Of a stretch of DNA of 64,000 bases, positions 33,158 to 41,309 are shown piece by piece. Within the stretch, counting starts at the first letter, position 1, and every line of letters starts with the position of its first letter. The stretch is from Mycolicibacterium brisbanense. Lineage in GTDB: Bacteria; Actinomycetota; Actinomycetes; Mycobacteriales; Mycobacteriaceae. Location: positions 1-64,000 of the forward strand of contig NZ_BCSX01000053.1 of assembly GCF_001570425.1 (NCBI RefSeq). The letters are read 5' to 3'. The translations under genes were made by a program, and so were the position numbers. The notes beneath the pieces were generated by a model. The model was not told where the DNA came from. It ran no database searches and saw nothing but the letters and a program-made list of their open reading frames with translations.

Positions 33158-33176
33158 GTTGGGCAGACCTTCCGAG

Positions 33177-34688
33177 TCAGCGGCCGTGGTTGTGCATGAC
33201 GTGCTTGGTGCGCGAGTAGTCGTCGAGCGCGTAGATCGACAAGTCGCGTCCGTATCCGGAGCCCTTGAAGCCGCCCCAGGGCGCTTCGGTGGCCAGCACC
33301 AGATGGGAGTTGACCCAGACGGTGCCCGCGTCGAGCTTGCCGGCGATGTCATGGCTGCGCTTGGCGTTCTCGGTGAAAACCGACGCCGACAGTCCGTATG
33401 TCGTGGCATTGGCGCGGCTGACGGCCTCGTCTTCGTCGGAGAAGGTTTCGACGGTCACGACCGGGCCGAAGATCTCTTCGCGGGCGGCCTCGGCGTCGCT
33501 GTCGAGGCCGACCAGCACGGTCGGCGCGATGAAGAACCCGGGTCCTTCGAGGGCCGAACCACCCACTGCCGCACGAATACCCGCGTCCTTGGCCCGCTCG
33601 AGGTAGCCGCGGACCCGGTCGAAGTGGGGTCGCGATACCAGCGGGCCGATCTCGACGTCGTCACCGGCGCCGGGTTCACCGACCGTGAACGAGCTGACCT
33701 CCTTGACCAGATGCTCGACGAATGCGTCGGCGACCGACTCGTGCACCAGCACGCGGCATCCGGCGCCGCATTCCTGCCCGGAGTTCCAGTAGCCCGCGGC
33801 GCGGATCGATGATGCCGCCGCGGGCAGGTCGGCATCGTCGAAGATGACGACCGGTGCCTTGCCGCCGAGCTCGAGGTGGACCCGCTTGAGCGACTCTGCG
33901 GCCGCGCGGGCCACGGCTTTTCCGCTCTTGACCGACCCGGTCAGTGCGATCATGTCGATGCCGGGGTGCTCGGCCAATGCGGCGCCGACGACGGGGCCGG
34001 TGCCGGTGACCACGTTGAGCACGCCTGCGGGCAGCAGATCGGCGACCAGTTCGGCGAACTTCAAGGTGGTCAGCGGCGTGATCTCGGATGGCTTGAGCAC
34101 CAGGGTGTTTCCCGCGGCCAGGATCGGGGCGATCTTCCACGCCGCCATCAGCAGCGGGTAGTTCCACGGGGTGACGACGCCGATCACGCCGAGCGGCTCG
34201 CGGACGATGACCGACAGATGGTCGGCGGCGTAGTTGCCTGCGGCCTGCGACGTGGTGGCCCGCGCCGCACCGGCGAAGAACCGGAAGGTGTCGATGGTGC
34301 TGGCCACATCGTCGCCGGACACCTCGAACGGCTTGCCGGTGTTGGCGGATTCCAGGTTGACCAGCAGATCGTGGTGCTCGGCGACGCGGTCGGCGATCTG
34401 CAGCAGGATCAGCGAACGCTCCTTCGGGGTGCGCGCACCCCATGCGGGCTGGGCTGCGCGCGCCGCGGCCACGGCCGCCTCGACGTCGGCGACGGTGCCG
34501 TCGGGCACTTGGGCGAGCACGGTCTCGTGGCAGGGATCGACCACATCGAGGGTGGCCTCAGAGGTGCTCGGCCGGAACGCGCCATCGATGAACTGCCCGG
34601 CAGGCGGCAGATCGCCGGCATCGATCAGCGGCGTCGATTCGGGGCTGCGACGGACGGTCACGGGCGTGGTTTCTGGCAGGACGGTCAT
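33177..34688 (-). CDS. NAD(P)-dependent aldehyde dehydrogenase, aminobutyraldehyde dehydrogenase-like
   Basis: 503 residues. All aldehyde dehydrogenase landmarks are present: PWNYPLLMAAWKIAPILAAG, the cofactor loop ALTGSVKSGKAVAR, the general-base Glu in LELGGKAPVVIFDDAD and the catalytic Cys in YWNSGQECGAGCRVLVH. The GQ-E-C-x-A-x-C-R pattern and the C-terminal APWGGFKGSGYGRDLS resemble gamma-aminobutyraldehyde and betaine aldehyde dehydrogenases. It is the first gene of a run with the FAD oxidase and APC permease. An AT-rich promoter region lies upstream (34690-34745). Confidence 0.9.
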   Translation of the reverse strand: MTVLPETTPVTVRRSPESTPLIDAGDLPPAGQFIDGAFRPSTSEATLDVVDPCHETVLAQVPDGTVADVEAAVAAARAAQPAWGARTPKERSLILLQIADRVAEHHDLLVNLESANTGKPFEVSGDDVASTIDTFRFFAGAARATTSQAAGNYAADHLSVIVREPLGVIGVVTPWNYPLLMAAWKIAPILAAGNTLVLKPSEITPLTTLKFAELVADLLPAGVLNVVTGTGPVVGAALAEHPGIDMIALTGSVKSGKAVARAAAESLKRVHLELGGKAPVVIFDDADLPAAASSIRAAGYWNSGQECGAGCRVLVHESVADAFVEHLVKEVSSFTVGEPGAGDDVEIGPLVSRPHFDRVRGYLERAKDAGIRAAVGGSALEGPGFFIAPTVLVGLDSDAEAAREEIFGPVVTVETFSDEDEAVSRANATTYGLSASVFTENAKRSHDIAGKLDAGTVWVNSHLVLATEAPWGGFKGSGYGRDLSIYALDDYSRTKHVMHNHGR

Positions 34689-34848
34689 GTGGGTGCCTTC
34701 GATCGATTGATTTACTTCTAAAGGTTTAATAGTGAATGTTTACGCTGTGGCGTGGCTCACGTCAAGAGTTGCGAGTGCTTTTACCCGACCGGAAACACCC
34801 ACCCGCCTCGCCGGGGGTTGTCGGCTCGATTCGGTAGGGTCCTCCGAC
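34689..34848. promoter_or_regulatory. AT-rich divergent promoter region between aldehyde dehydrogenase and tex
   Basis: The stretch 34705-34745 (TTTACTTCTAAAGGTTTAAT and neighbours) is much AT-richer than its surroundings. It can supply a -10 (TATTAA on the minus strand) for the aldehyde dehydrogenase operon and perhaps binding sites for its GntR regulator. On the plus strand TAGGGT at 34835-34840 lies 8 bp before the tex GTG and would give a leaderless mRNA. Confidence 0.5.
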
Positions 34849-37242
34849 GTGACTGAGAGCGCCGTCAAGTCGGTAACCGCACGCATCGCCGAAGAACTCG
34901 CCGTCGGGGAGCGCCAGGTGGCAGCTGCCGTCGCACTGCTCGATGAGGGCGCGACGGTTCCGTTCATCGCCCGGTACCGCAAGGAGGTCACGGGCAGTCT
35001 CGACGATGGCCAACTGCGCACGCTGGAGGAACGCCTGGGCTACCTGCGGGAGCTCGATCAGCGTCGCGAGGCGGTGCTGGCGTCCATCGAGGAACAGGGC
35101 AAGCTGACCGACGAGCTGCGGGCCGCGCTGCTGGCGGCCGACACCAAGGCGCGGGTGGAGGACATCTACCTGCCCTACAAGCCCAAGCGGCGCACCAAGG
35201 CCCAGATCGCCAAGGAAGCGGGCCTGGAGCCGCTGGCCGACCGGCTTCTGGCCGATCCGACGCTGGTGCCCGACGAGCTGGCCGCGGAGTTCGTCAACGA
35301 GAACGTCTCCGACGCTGCCGCCGCACTCGAGGGCGCACGCCACATCCTCATCGAGCGGGCCTCCGAGGATGCCGAGCTGGTCGGCGCCAGCCGCGAGAAA
35401 TTCTGGGCCGACGGATCGCTGCGCACCGCTCCGTGGTCCGAAGAGGCCGCCAAAAGCCCTGCGGCCCAAAAGTTCCGTGACTACTTCGAATTCTCGGAGC
35501 CGTTGGAGAACATGCCGTCGCACCGCGTGCTGGCCGTGCTGCGCGGCGAGAAGGAGGAAGCGCTCGCGCTGACCTTCGACGGCGGTGACGACGAGATCTA
35601 CCAAGCCATGATCGCCAAGTCACTCGGCATCGACCTGGCGGCGAACGCCCCTGCCACACCGTGGCTCGCGACCACCGTCAGGCTGGCCTGGCGGGCCAAG
35701 CTGATGATCTCGGCCGCTGTCGACGCCCGGATGCGGCTACGGCAGCGGGCCGAGGACGAGGCTGTGGCGGTGTTTGCCCGCAACCTCAAGGACCTGCTGC
35801 TGGCGGCCCCGGCGGGCACCCGCACCACACTCGGCCTCGATCCGGGCTTCCGCACCGGCGTCAAGGTGGCGGTGGTGGACGGCACCGGCAAGGTGGTCGA
35901 CACCTGCGCGATCTACCCGCACCAGCCGCAGAAGCAGTGGGATCAGGCCAAGGCCACGCTGGCTGCCCTGGTCGCGCGGCACGGCGTCGAGCTGATCGCT
36001 GTCGGCAACGGCACCGCGTCACGCGAAACCGATGCGCTGGCAGCCGAACTCATCGCGGACATCCGAGCGGCAGGCGCACCGGCGCCCACCAAGGCGATGG
36101 TGAGTGAGGCCGGGGCGTCGGTGTACTCGGCGTCGGCCTATGCCGCACAGGAACTGCCCGAGCTCGACGTGACGCTGCGCGGTGCGGTCTCCATCGCGCG
36201 GCGGTTGCAGGACCCACTGGCCGAGCTGGTGAAGATCGACCCCAAGTCCATCGGCGTCGGGCAATATCAGCACGATGTCACACCTGGCTCGCTGGCTCGC
36301 AGCCTCGACGCGGTCGTCGAGGACGCCGTGAACGCGGTGGGCGTGGACCTCAACACCGCCTCGGTGCCGTTGCTGGCGCGGGTGTCCGGGGTCACCGAAT
36401 CGCTCGCCGCCGCGATCGTGGCGCACCGTGAGAGCGCCGGGGCGTTCCGTAGCCGCAAGGCGCTGCTCGACGTTCCCCGGCTGGGCCCCAAGGCTTTTGA
36501 ACAGTGCGCCGGCTTCTTGCGGATCCGCGACGGGGAAGACCCGTTGGACGCCTCCGGTGTGCACCCCGAGTCCTACCCGGTGGTCCGCAAGATCCTGGAC
36601 CGCTCCGGGGTGACGCTGGCCGAGCTGATCGGCAACGAGCGGACGCTGCGATCGCTCAAACCCGCCGACTTCGCCGACGAGCGGTTCGGCATACCCACCG
36701 TCACCGACATCCTGGGGGAGCTGGAGAAGCCCGGGCGCGACCCGCGACCCGCGTTCTCGACGGCCACCTTCGCCGCCGGTGTGGAGAAGGTCGGCGACCT
36801 CAAGCCGGGCATGGTGCTCGAAGGCGTGGTGACGAATGTGGCTGCGTTCGGCGCCTTTGTCGATGTGGGTGTGCACCAGGACGGCTTGGTCCACGTTTCT
36901 GCCATGGCTGACCGCTTCATCTCCGATCCGCACGAGGTCGTGAAGTCCGGCCAGGTGGTGCGGGTCAAGGTGCTCGATGTCGACGTCGACCGGCAGCGGA
37001 TCAGCTTGACGCTGCGCCTGAACGACACCCCCGAGCGCGACCAGGGCAAGCGGCCCGAGCGGGGCGGGGACAACCGCGGTGGGAACCAGGGCGGCAACCA
37101 GAACCGCGGTCGTCGCGACGGCGGCAACCAGGCTCGCGGCAATCAGGCGCGCGGCCGAGGCAACGACTCGCGGCGCCGGGAGTCGAACCCGCCGTCGGGC
37201 TCGATGGCTGATGCGTTGCGCAAGGCGGGCTTCGGCAAGTAG
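34849..37242 (+). CDS. tex: Tex family RNA-binding transcription accessory protein
   Basis: 797 residues from the GTG at 34849, 8 bp after a -10-like TAGGGT; the upstream in-frame ATG at 34732 lies in the promoter region. The order is an N-terminal helical domain (RIAEELAVGERQVAAAVALL, then ATVPFIARYRKEVTG), a YqgF-like nuclease fold (LGLDPGFRTGVKVAVVDG), helix-hairpin-helix repeats (LNTASVPLLARVSGV) and an S1 RNA-binding domain (LEGVVTNVAAFGAFVDVGVH). The C-terminus adds about 60 residues rich in Arg, Gly and Asn repeats, then a short conserved end (SMADALRKAGFGK). The disordered RG/N tail is longer than in the Gram-negative protein. Confidence 0.93.
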   Translation: MTESAVKSVTARIAEELAVGERQVAAAVALLDEGATVPFIARYRKEVTGSLDDGQLRTLEERLGYLRELDQRREAVLASIEEQGKLTDELRAALLAADTKARVEDIYLPYKPKRRTKAQIAKEAGLEPLADRLLADPTLVPDELAAEFVNENVSDAAAALEGARHILIERASEDAELVGASREKFWADGSLRTAPWSEEAAKSPAAQKFRDYFEFSEPLENMPSHRVLAVLRGEKEEALALTFDGGDDEIYQAMIAKSLGIDLAANAPATPWLATTVRLAWRAKLMISAAVDARMRLRQRAEDEAVAVFARNLKDLLLAAPAGTRTTLGLDPGFRTGVKVAVVDGTGKVVDTCAIYPHQPQKQWDQAKATLAALVARHGVELIAVGNGTASRETDALAAELIADIRAAGAPAPTKAMVSEAGASVYSASAYAAQELPELDVTLRGAVSIARRLQDPLAELVKIDPKSIGVGQYQHDVTPGSLARSLDAVVEDAVNAVGVDLNTASVPLLARVSGVTESLAAAIVAHRESAGAFRSRKALLDVPRLGPKAFEQCAGFLRIRDGEDPLDASGVHPESYPVVRKILDRSGVTLAELIGNERTLRSLKPADFADERFGIPTVTDILGELEKPGRDPRPAFSTATFAAGVEKVGDLKPGMVLEGVVTNVAAFGAFVDVGVHQDGLVHVSAMADRFISDPHEVVKSGQVVRVKVLDVDVDRQRISLTLRLNDTPERDQGKRPERGGDNRGGNQGGNQNRGRRDGGNQARGNQARGRGNDSRRRESNPPSGSMADALRKAGFGK

Positions 37243-37359
37243 CCAGGCCTGCCCGGCCGCGCTCCGCGAATGTGAAGCTACTGCGCGAAATTCGCGAAAT
37301 CCTCGCAGAGGATGCACGCTCGCGGAAGCGCGCGAAACCCACCAGGTAGTTTCGGTGCC

Positions 37360-38157
37360 ATGGACAATCCCGTTGCCGTTGTCACCGGAGCGAGCCGCGG
37401 CGCGGGCCGAGGTATTGCGGCGGCGCTGGTTGCCTCAGGCTGGCAGGTATACGCCACGGGACGGACCGTGACGGATGCCGACGGCACCATCGCGGTGCCA
37501 CTCGACCATTCCGACGACGCGGCCGTTGGCGCGCTGTTCGAGCGGATCGCCGCCGAGCGCGGCCGGCTGGACCTCCTCGTCAACAACGCCGCCGCCATCC
37601 ACGATCAGCTGACCGACCCGAAGCCGTTCTGGGAGAAGCCGATTGAGCTGGCCGACGTGCTCGATGTGGGGCTGCGCTCGGCCTACATCGCCTCCTGGTA
37701 CGCCGCGCCGCTACTGCTCGCCGCGGACAAGGGACTCATTGCCTTCACCTCGTCGCCGGGTTCGGTGTGCTACATGCACGGTCCGGCCTATGGCGCGCAA
37801 AAGGCCGGGGTGGACAAGCTCGCCGCCGACATGGCCGTCGACTTCCGCGGCACGGGCGTGGCCACGGTGTCGATCTGGATGGGCATCCTGCTCACCGAGA
37901 AGCTGCGTGCCGCGTTCGCCGGGCACCCTGAAGCTCTCGCCAAGACCGCCGAGCACGCCGAAACCCCGGAATTCACAGGATATTTGATCAACGCGCTCTA
38001 TCACGATCCCGAGTTGGCCGCATTGTCCGGCCATACCGTGATCGGTGCCGAACTCGCCCACCGTTACGGCATCACCGACGAGGGTGGCCGCGTCCCGCCG
38101 TCGCACCGCGACATGCTGGGTGCGCCGCGCGAGCCCAGCGCGGTCGAGGTGCGCTGA
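37360..38157 (+). CDS. Short-chain dehydrogenase/reductase
   Basis: 265 residues from the ATG at 37360. The cofactor motif TGASRGAGRGIAAAL is at the N-terminus, NNAA (LLVNNAAAIHDQL) follows, the catalytic Ser is in FTSSPGSVCYMHG, and the Y-x3-K is YGAQKAGVDKLA. The Arg after the second strand (ATGRTV) suggests NADPH preference. It is a stand-alone gene 118 bp after tex; the substrate is unknown. Confidence 0.87.
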   Translation: MDNPVAVVTGASRGAGRGIAAALVASGWQVYATGRTVTDADGTIAVPLDHSDDAAVGALFERIAAERGRLDLLVNNAAAIHDQLTDPKPFWEKPIELADVLDVGLRSAYIASWYAAPLLLAADKGLIAFTSSPGSVCYMHGPAYGAQKAGVDKLAADMAVDFRGTGVATVSIWMGILLTEKLRAAFAGHPEALAKTAEHAETPEFTGYLINALYHDPELAALSGHTVIGAELAHRYGITDEGGRVPPSHRDMLGAPREPSAVEVR

Positions 38158-38361
38158 GCGGCGCTGTCGGCTGCGAACACGGCCGAATCGCCCGTACGAA
38201 TTCTGCCTTTTGTCACTGCCGCGAAACCGTGGGTGACCTGCGGGGTAGCCGCGACGACGGGTCCGGCGGCCACCGGCGATCCGCCCAAAAGTCGTGTCGT
38301 GGTCGCGTGGTGCGCGGACAATGCTTGTACACAGGTGAATTCGCTGAGATCAGGGAGGATC

Positions 38362-39552
38362 ATGCGTGGACGAGGTTTACTTCGACTGATGGCGATCGCC
38401 GGGGTAGCGGGCCTGACGGCGTGCAGCACGACGACCAACAGCGATGGGCAGAGCAGCACAGGGCCTGCGCCGGCCCAGGCGCCGTCGATCACCGACGAGT
38501 CGTTCGGTCAAGTGGGCGGCACACCCGTGACCCGTTACACGCTCAACAGCGGGCGCGGCATGCAGGTGCGAATCCTCAACTACGGCGGCATCATTCAGTC
38601 GATCGAGGTACCCGACCGCAACGGGCACGCCAACAACGTGGTGCTCGGTTTCCCGAATCTGGAGGGGTATCTCAACAACACCGGTGACGCCAAGACCTAC
38701 TTCGGTGCCATCATCGGCCGCTACGGTAACCGGATCGCCAAGGGAACGTTCTCGCTCAACGGCGCGCAGCATCAGGTTCCGATCAACAACAACGGCAACA
38801 GCCTGCACGGGGGCACCGTCGGATTCGACTCGAAGGTGTGGCAGGCCACGCCGCAGAACGCCAACGGCAGTGTCGGCCTCAAACTCCAGTACCTCAGTCC
38901 GGCAAATGAAATGGGCTATCCGGGAGCGCTGACCACCACAGTCACCTACACGGTGGATCAGAACAACCAGCTGCGCATCGACTATCACGCGACCACCGAC
39001 GCTCCCACGGTGGTCAACCTGACCAATCACAGCTACTTCAACCTGGCGGGGGAGGACGCGCTCAACATCTACGACCACAAGCTCACCATCAACGCCGACA
39101 ACTACACCCCGACCGACGCCACGCAGATCCCGACCGGCCAGATCGCCCCGGTGAAAGGCACGCCGTTCGATTTCACATCACCGACGGCGATCGGTGCGCA
39201 TATCACCGCCAACGACCCTCAGTTGTTGCTGGCGCACGGCTATGACCACAACTGGGTGATCAACCGCGGCAACGACACCGGCCTGGTGCAGGCTGCCAAG
39301 GCCGAGGATCCCCAGACCGGCCGCACCTTGACGGTGTCCACGACCGAACCAGGTGTGCAGTTTTACACCTCGAACTTCCTGGTCGGCGCGTTCACCGGAA
39401 CCAGCGGCCACATCTACCGGCAAGGCGCGGGCTTCACGATGGAGACCCAGCACTTCCCGGATTCGCCCAACCAGCCGGGATTCCCGTCGACAGTCCTCAA
39501 TCCGGGGCAAACCTACGATTCGACAACGGTTTTCGCGTTCGGCACCGCGTAG
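38362..39552 (+). CDS. Aldose 1-epimerase family lipoprotein
   Basis: 396 residues from the ATG at 38362, with GGGAGG 4 bp upstream. The signal peptide ends in lipobox GLTAC (Cys about 20), so the protein is predicted to be anchored outside the membrane, unlike cytoplasmic GalM. The galactose mutarotase fold is supported by ILNYGGIIQSIEVPDRNG, GAIIGRYGNRIAKGTF, NNGNSLHGGTVGF, VVNLTNHSYFNLAG (catalytic His) and GVQFYTSNFL. C-terminal Glu in FTMETQHFPDSPNQPGFP is the expected base. It may mutarotate sugars outside the membrane before import. Confidence 0.9.
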   Translation: MRGRGLLRLMAIAGVAGLTACSTTTNSDGQSSTGPAPAQAPSITDESFGQVGGTPVTRYTLNSGRGMQVRILNYGGIIQSIEVPDRNGHANNVVLGFPNLEGYLNNTGDAKTYFGAIIGRYGNRIAKGTFSLNGAQHQVPINNNGNSLHGGTVGFDSKVWQATPQNANGSVGLKLQYLSPANEMGYPGALTTTVTYTVDQNNQLRIDYHATTDAPTVVNLTNHSYFNLAGEDALNIYDHKLTINADNYTPTDATQIPTGQIAPVKGTPFDFTSPTAIGAHITANDPQLLLAHGYDHNWVINRGNDTGLVQAAKAEDPQTGRTLTVSTTEPGVQFYTSNFLVGAFTGTSGHIYRQGAGFTMETQHFPDSPNQPGFPSTVLNPGQTYDSTTVFAFGTA

Positions 39553-39650
39553 CCGTCGGCGTGCCGCCGAGTGCGGGCGACGCATGCGTGATTGAGCATC
39601 CCGCATCACGGGTAGTCGGACGGCGGAGCTTGCGCACTGAGAGGAGTCCG

Positions 39651-39821
39651 ATGATGGAACGCGGAAGTGACAAGCACGGTCCCCGCGAAGACGAGCAGCT
39701 CAAGCAGGAACTGCGCGGCACGTTGCAGGGCAACCGGTCCAGTCGGGCCGAGGAGTGGCGGGATCCCGAGCCGCCTGCCGACGACGATCCCGACGTGGGG
39801 ACCAGCGGTCCCCGTAGCTGA
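39651..39821 (+). CDS. Small highly charged hypothetical protein (56 aa)
   Basis: The ATG at 39651 (or 39654) follows GAGGAG. The product is hydrophilic and probably disordered, with KQELRGTLQGNRSSRAEEWR in the middle and an acidic Pro-rich end (DPEPPADDDPDVGTSG). I recall similar short proteins in other mycobacteria but cannot assign a function. The gene is monocistronic, 98 bp after the epimerase gene. Confidence 0.65.
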   Translation: MMERGSDKHGPREDEQLKQELRGTLQGNRSSRAEEWRDPEPPADDDPDVGTSGPRS

Positions 39822-39976
39822 CGCGCCAAATCTTGGGTTAGCCGTGTAGCCGGGCAACCACGGCACGTGGACGTCGCCGCGACTGACGAATCTCGGCAGA
39901 ACGCTGCGCGCCTATCAAGGGCCAGTCACACCTAATCCCTTGCCCGTGTCCACTTCGGGTGCGATCGTGAGCAACC

Positions 39977-40252
39977 ATGACAGACATAGAGATTTGTGGG
40001 CCGTACGACGTGCGGCCCGGTGACATGATCGTGGGCAAGCAGCTATACGGAAAAGACAGTCCCGTCGTCGAGCGCCACGACATCGTGGTGGCGGCGGCCG
40101 GCGAACACCCGTCGGGCGGAGAGTGCATTCGGCTGCGACGTGAACCTCCGTACCCCGCTGGGTTCGAGCTGAACTACTGGAGAAATCTGGAGTACTTCGA
40201 CGAAACCTTGCTTCACGTCCAACGGGCATCGTGCGGCAACCACGCAGATTGA
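39977..40252 (+). CDS. Hypothetical protein (91 aa)
   Basis: A frame starting MTDIEICGPYDVRPGDMIVG and containing a beta-rich central segment (VERHDIVVAAAGEH, then GFELNYWRNLEYFDETLLHV). No known domain is recognised. There is only a weak purine-rich sequence (GTGAGC) before the ATG. Base composition is less GC-rich than the flanking core genes, suggesting a more recently acquired patch. Confidence 0.5.
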   Translation: MTDIEICGPYDVRPGDMIVGKQLYGKDSPVVERHDIVVAAAGEHPSGGECIRLRREPPYPAGFELNYWRNLEYFDETLLHVQRASCGNHAD

Positions 40253-40426
40253 TTGGTCGCAGGTGGGCGCGTCGGGGCGGTACGTGATCGAGTGTCGCTC
40301 GGGGAAGTCCCTTTGGGTGGCGTTGCCCGGCATGCGGTTTCAGGAAGTGTCTACTTGCGCCGGGTTCTCATGCTTGGAGTACGCAGTGTCGCGCAAGCGA
40401 ATTGATTCGGTGAGGACGAACGGGGT

Positions 40427-40774
40427 TCAGCCTTCGGGAAGAAAGGACCTGTGTGCAGAACCGCCGGGAGCATCTTGCCGCCACAGACGTCCGCAAGCGG
40501 GGCAGATGATGTCGAGCCGCTGATGCGGGAGAAGGTACTTGGTCAACAGGTCGGAGAGCACCTCGCTGTCCGACGCGTCGGGCAGGTGCGAGAAGTGCTG
40601 GGCCATCCACGAATCACGGTGCCCGTTGCGCACCGCCGTGACGTATTCGGCGGCAGCGTGGGCCCAGGACTCCAGAGACTCCTCCTCGTCCGCCGTACCG
40701 ATTACGGAGAACGTTTCGGGAGCGGGGGTCGCGTTGGTCGAAACGAGTTCCCTACAATGACACATGAACCGCAC
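40427..40774 (-). CDS. Hypothetical protein with Cys-rich (zinc-ribbon-like) ends (115 aa)
   Basis: GTG at 40774 or ATG at 40765. The N-terminus has a CHC pattern (MCHCREL) and the C-terminal part has a CxxC (LDIICPACGRLWRQ), with a helical middle (SLESWAHAAAEYVTAVRNGH, then SEVLSDLLTKYLLPHQ). One zinc site formed by both ends is possible. Function is unknown. It sits in a patch of small orphan genes. Confidence 0.55.
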   Translation of the reverse strand: MRFMCHCRELVSTNATPAPETFSVIGTADEEESLESWAHAAAEYVTAVRNGHRDSWMAQHFSHLPDASDSEVLSDLLTKYLLPHQRLDIICPACGRLWRQDAPGGSAHRSFLPEG

Positions 40775-40975
40775 CCGAGCAGTGTTTCATTCGGCGATGC
40801 GGCGTTGCACCAGATTTCGGGTCGGCGGCTGCCCGGTCGAGGTATGTGAGCGTTCCGGCTGCAGTCAGCAGGCGAGAGCTTGGGGCTACCGGCGGGCGCG
40901 GCTGGGATGTGGAGTTGGTGGTGCTGGAGCCGTGCGGGCAATTGCACGTCGGGCATCCTGCGCAGGCGGTGAGAG

Positions 40976-41212
40976 CTACCAGACGATCGCCACGATCAAC
41001 ACGCCAGCCACCACGAACACCAACACGAAAGCACCGATCGCGATGAGCCCGGCGGTCGCACTCGGTGAGAACCGGTGGCGCGCGCTGGGTTGTGGCTCCG
41101 ACAGCCCCGACGTCTGGGCAGCATCAGGGGGAGTCGAGCCCGGAGATACACCTCCGCCGGGCTCCAGGCCCGGGGTCCGGTCCGGATCGGGGTCCGGAGG
41201 CAGTGCGGTCAT
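40976..41212 (-). CDS. DUF6480 family small membrane protein
   Basis: 78 residues. It begins TALPPDPDPDRTPGLEPGGG, the diagnostic Pro/Asp-rich start of DUF6480 proteins, and ends with a single transmembrane helix (TAGLIAIGAFVLVFVVAGVL). The function of the family is unknown; it is widespread in Actinobacteria. It lies 97 bp downstream of glycogen phosphorylase in the same direction and could be cotranscribed. Confidence 0.82.
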   Translation of the reverse strand: MTALPPDPDPDRTPGLEPGGGVSPGSTPPDAAQTSGLSEPQPSARHRFSPSATAGLIAIGAFVLVFVVAGVLIVAIVW

Positions 41213-41309
41213 ATCGCGCCTCCCATCGAAAGGCTCGCCGGTCCTTCGGCAACCGGCCAGCGGCCAATCCCCGGGCTACCCCGGTCGGCGGGGTGCCAAA
41301 CCGCGGCGC

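Noticed and set aside
40263..40523. 86-residue plus-strand frame after the 91-residue hypothetical gene
   Set aside because: No ribosome-binding site, and it runs into the antisense of the better-supported gene at 40427-40774.
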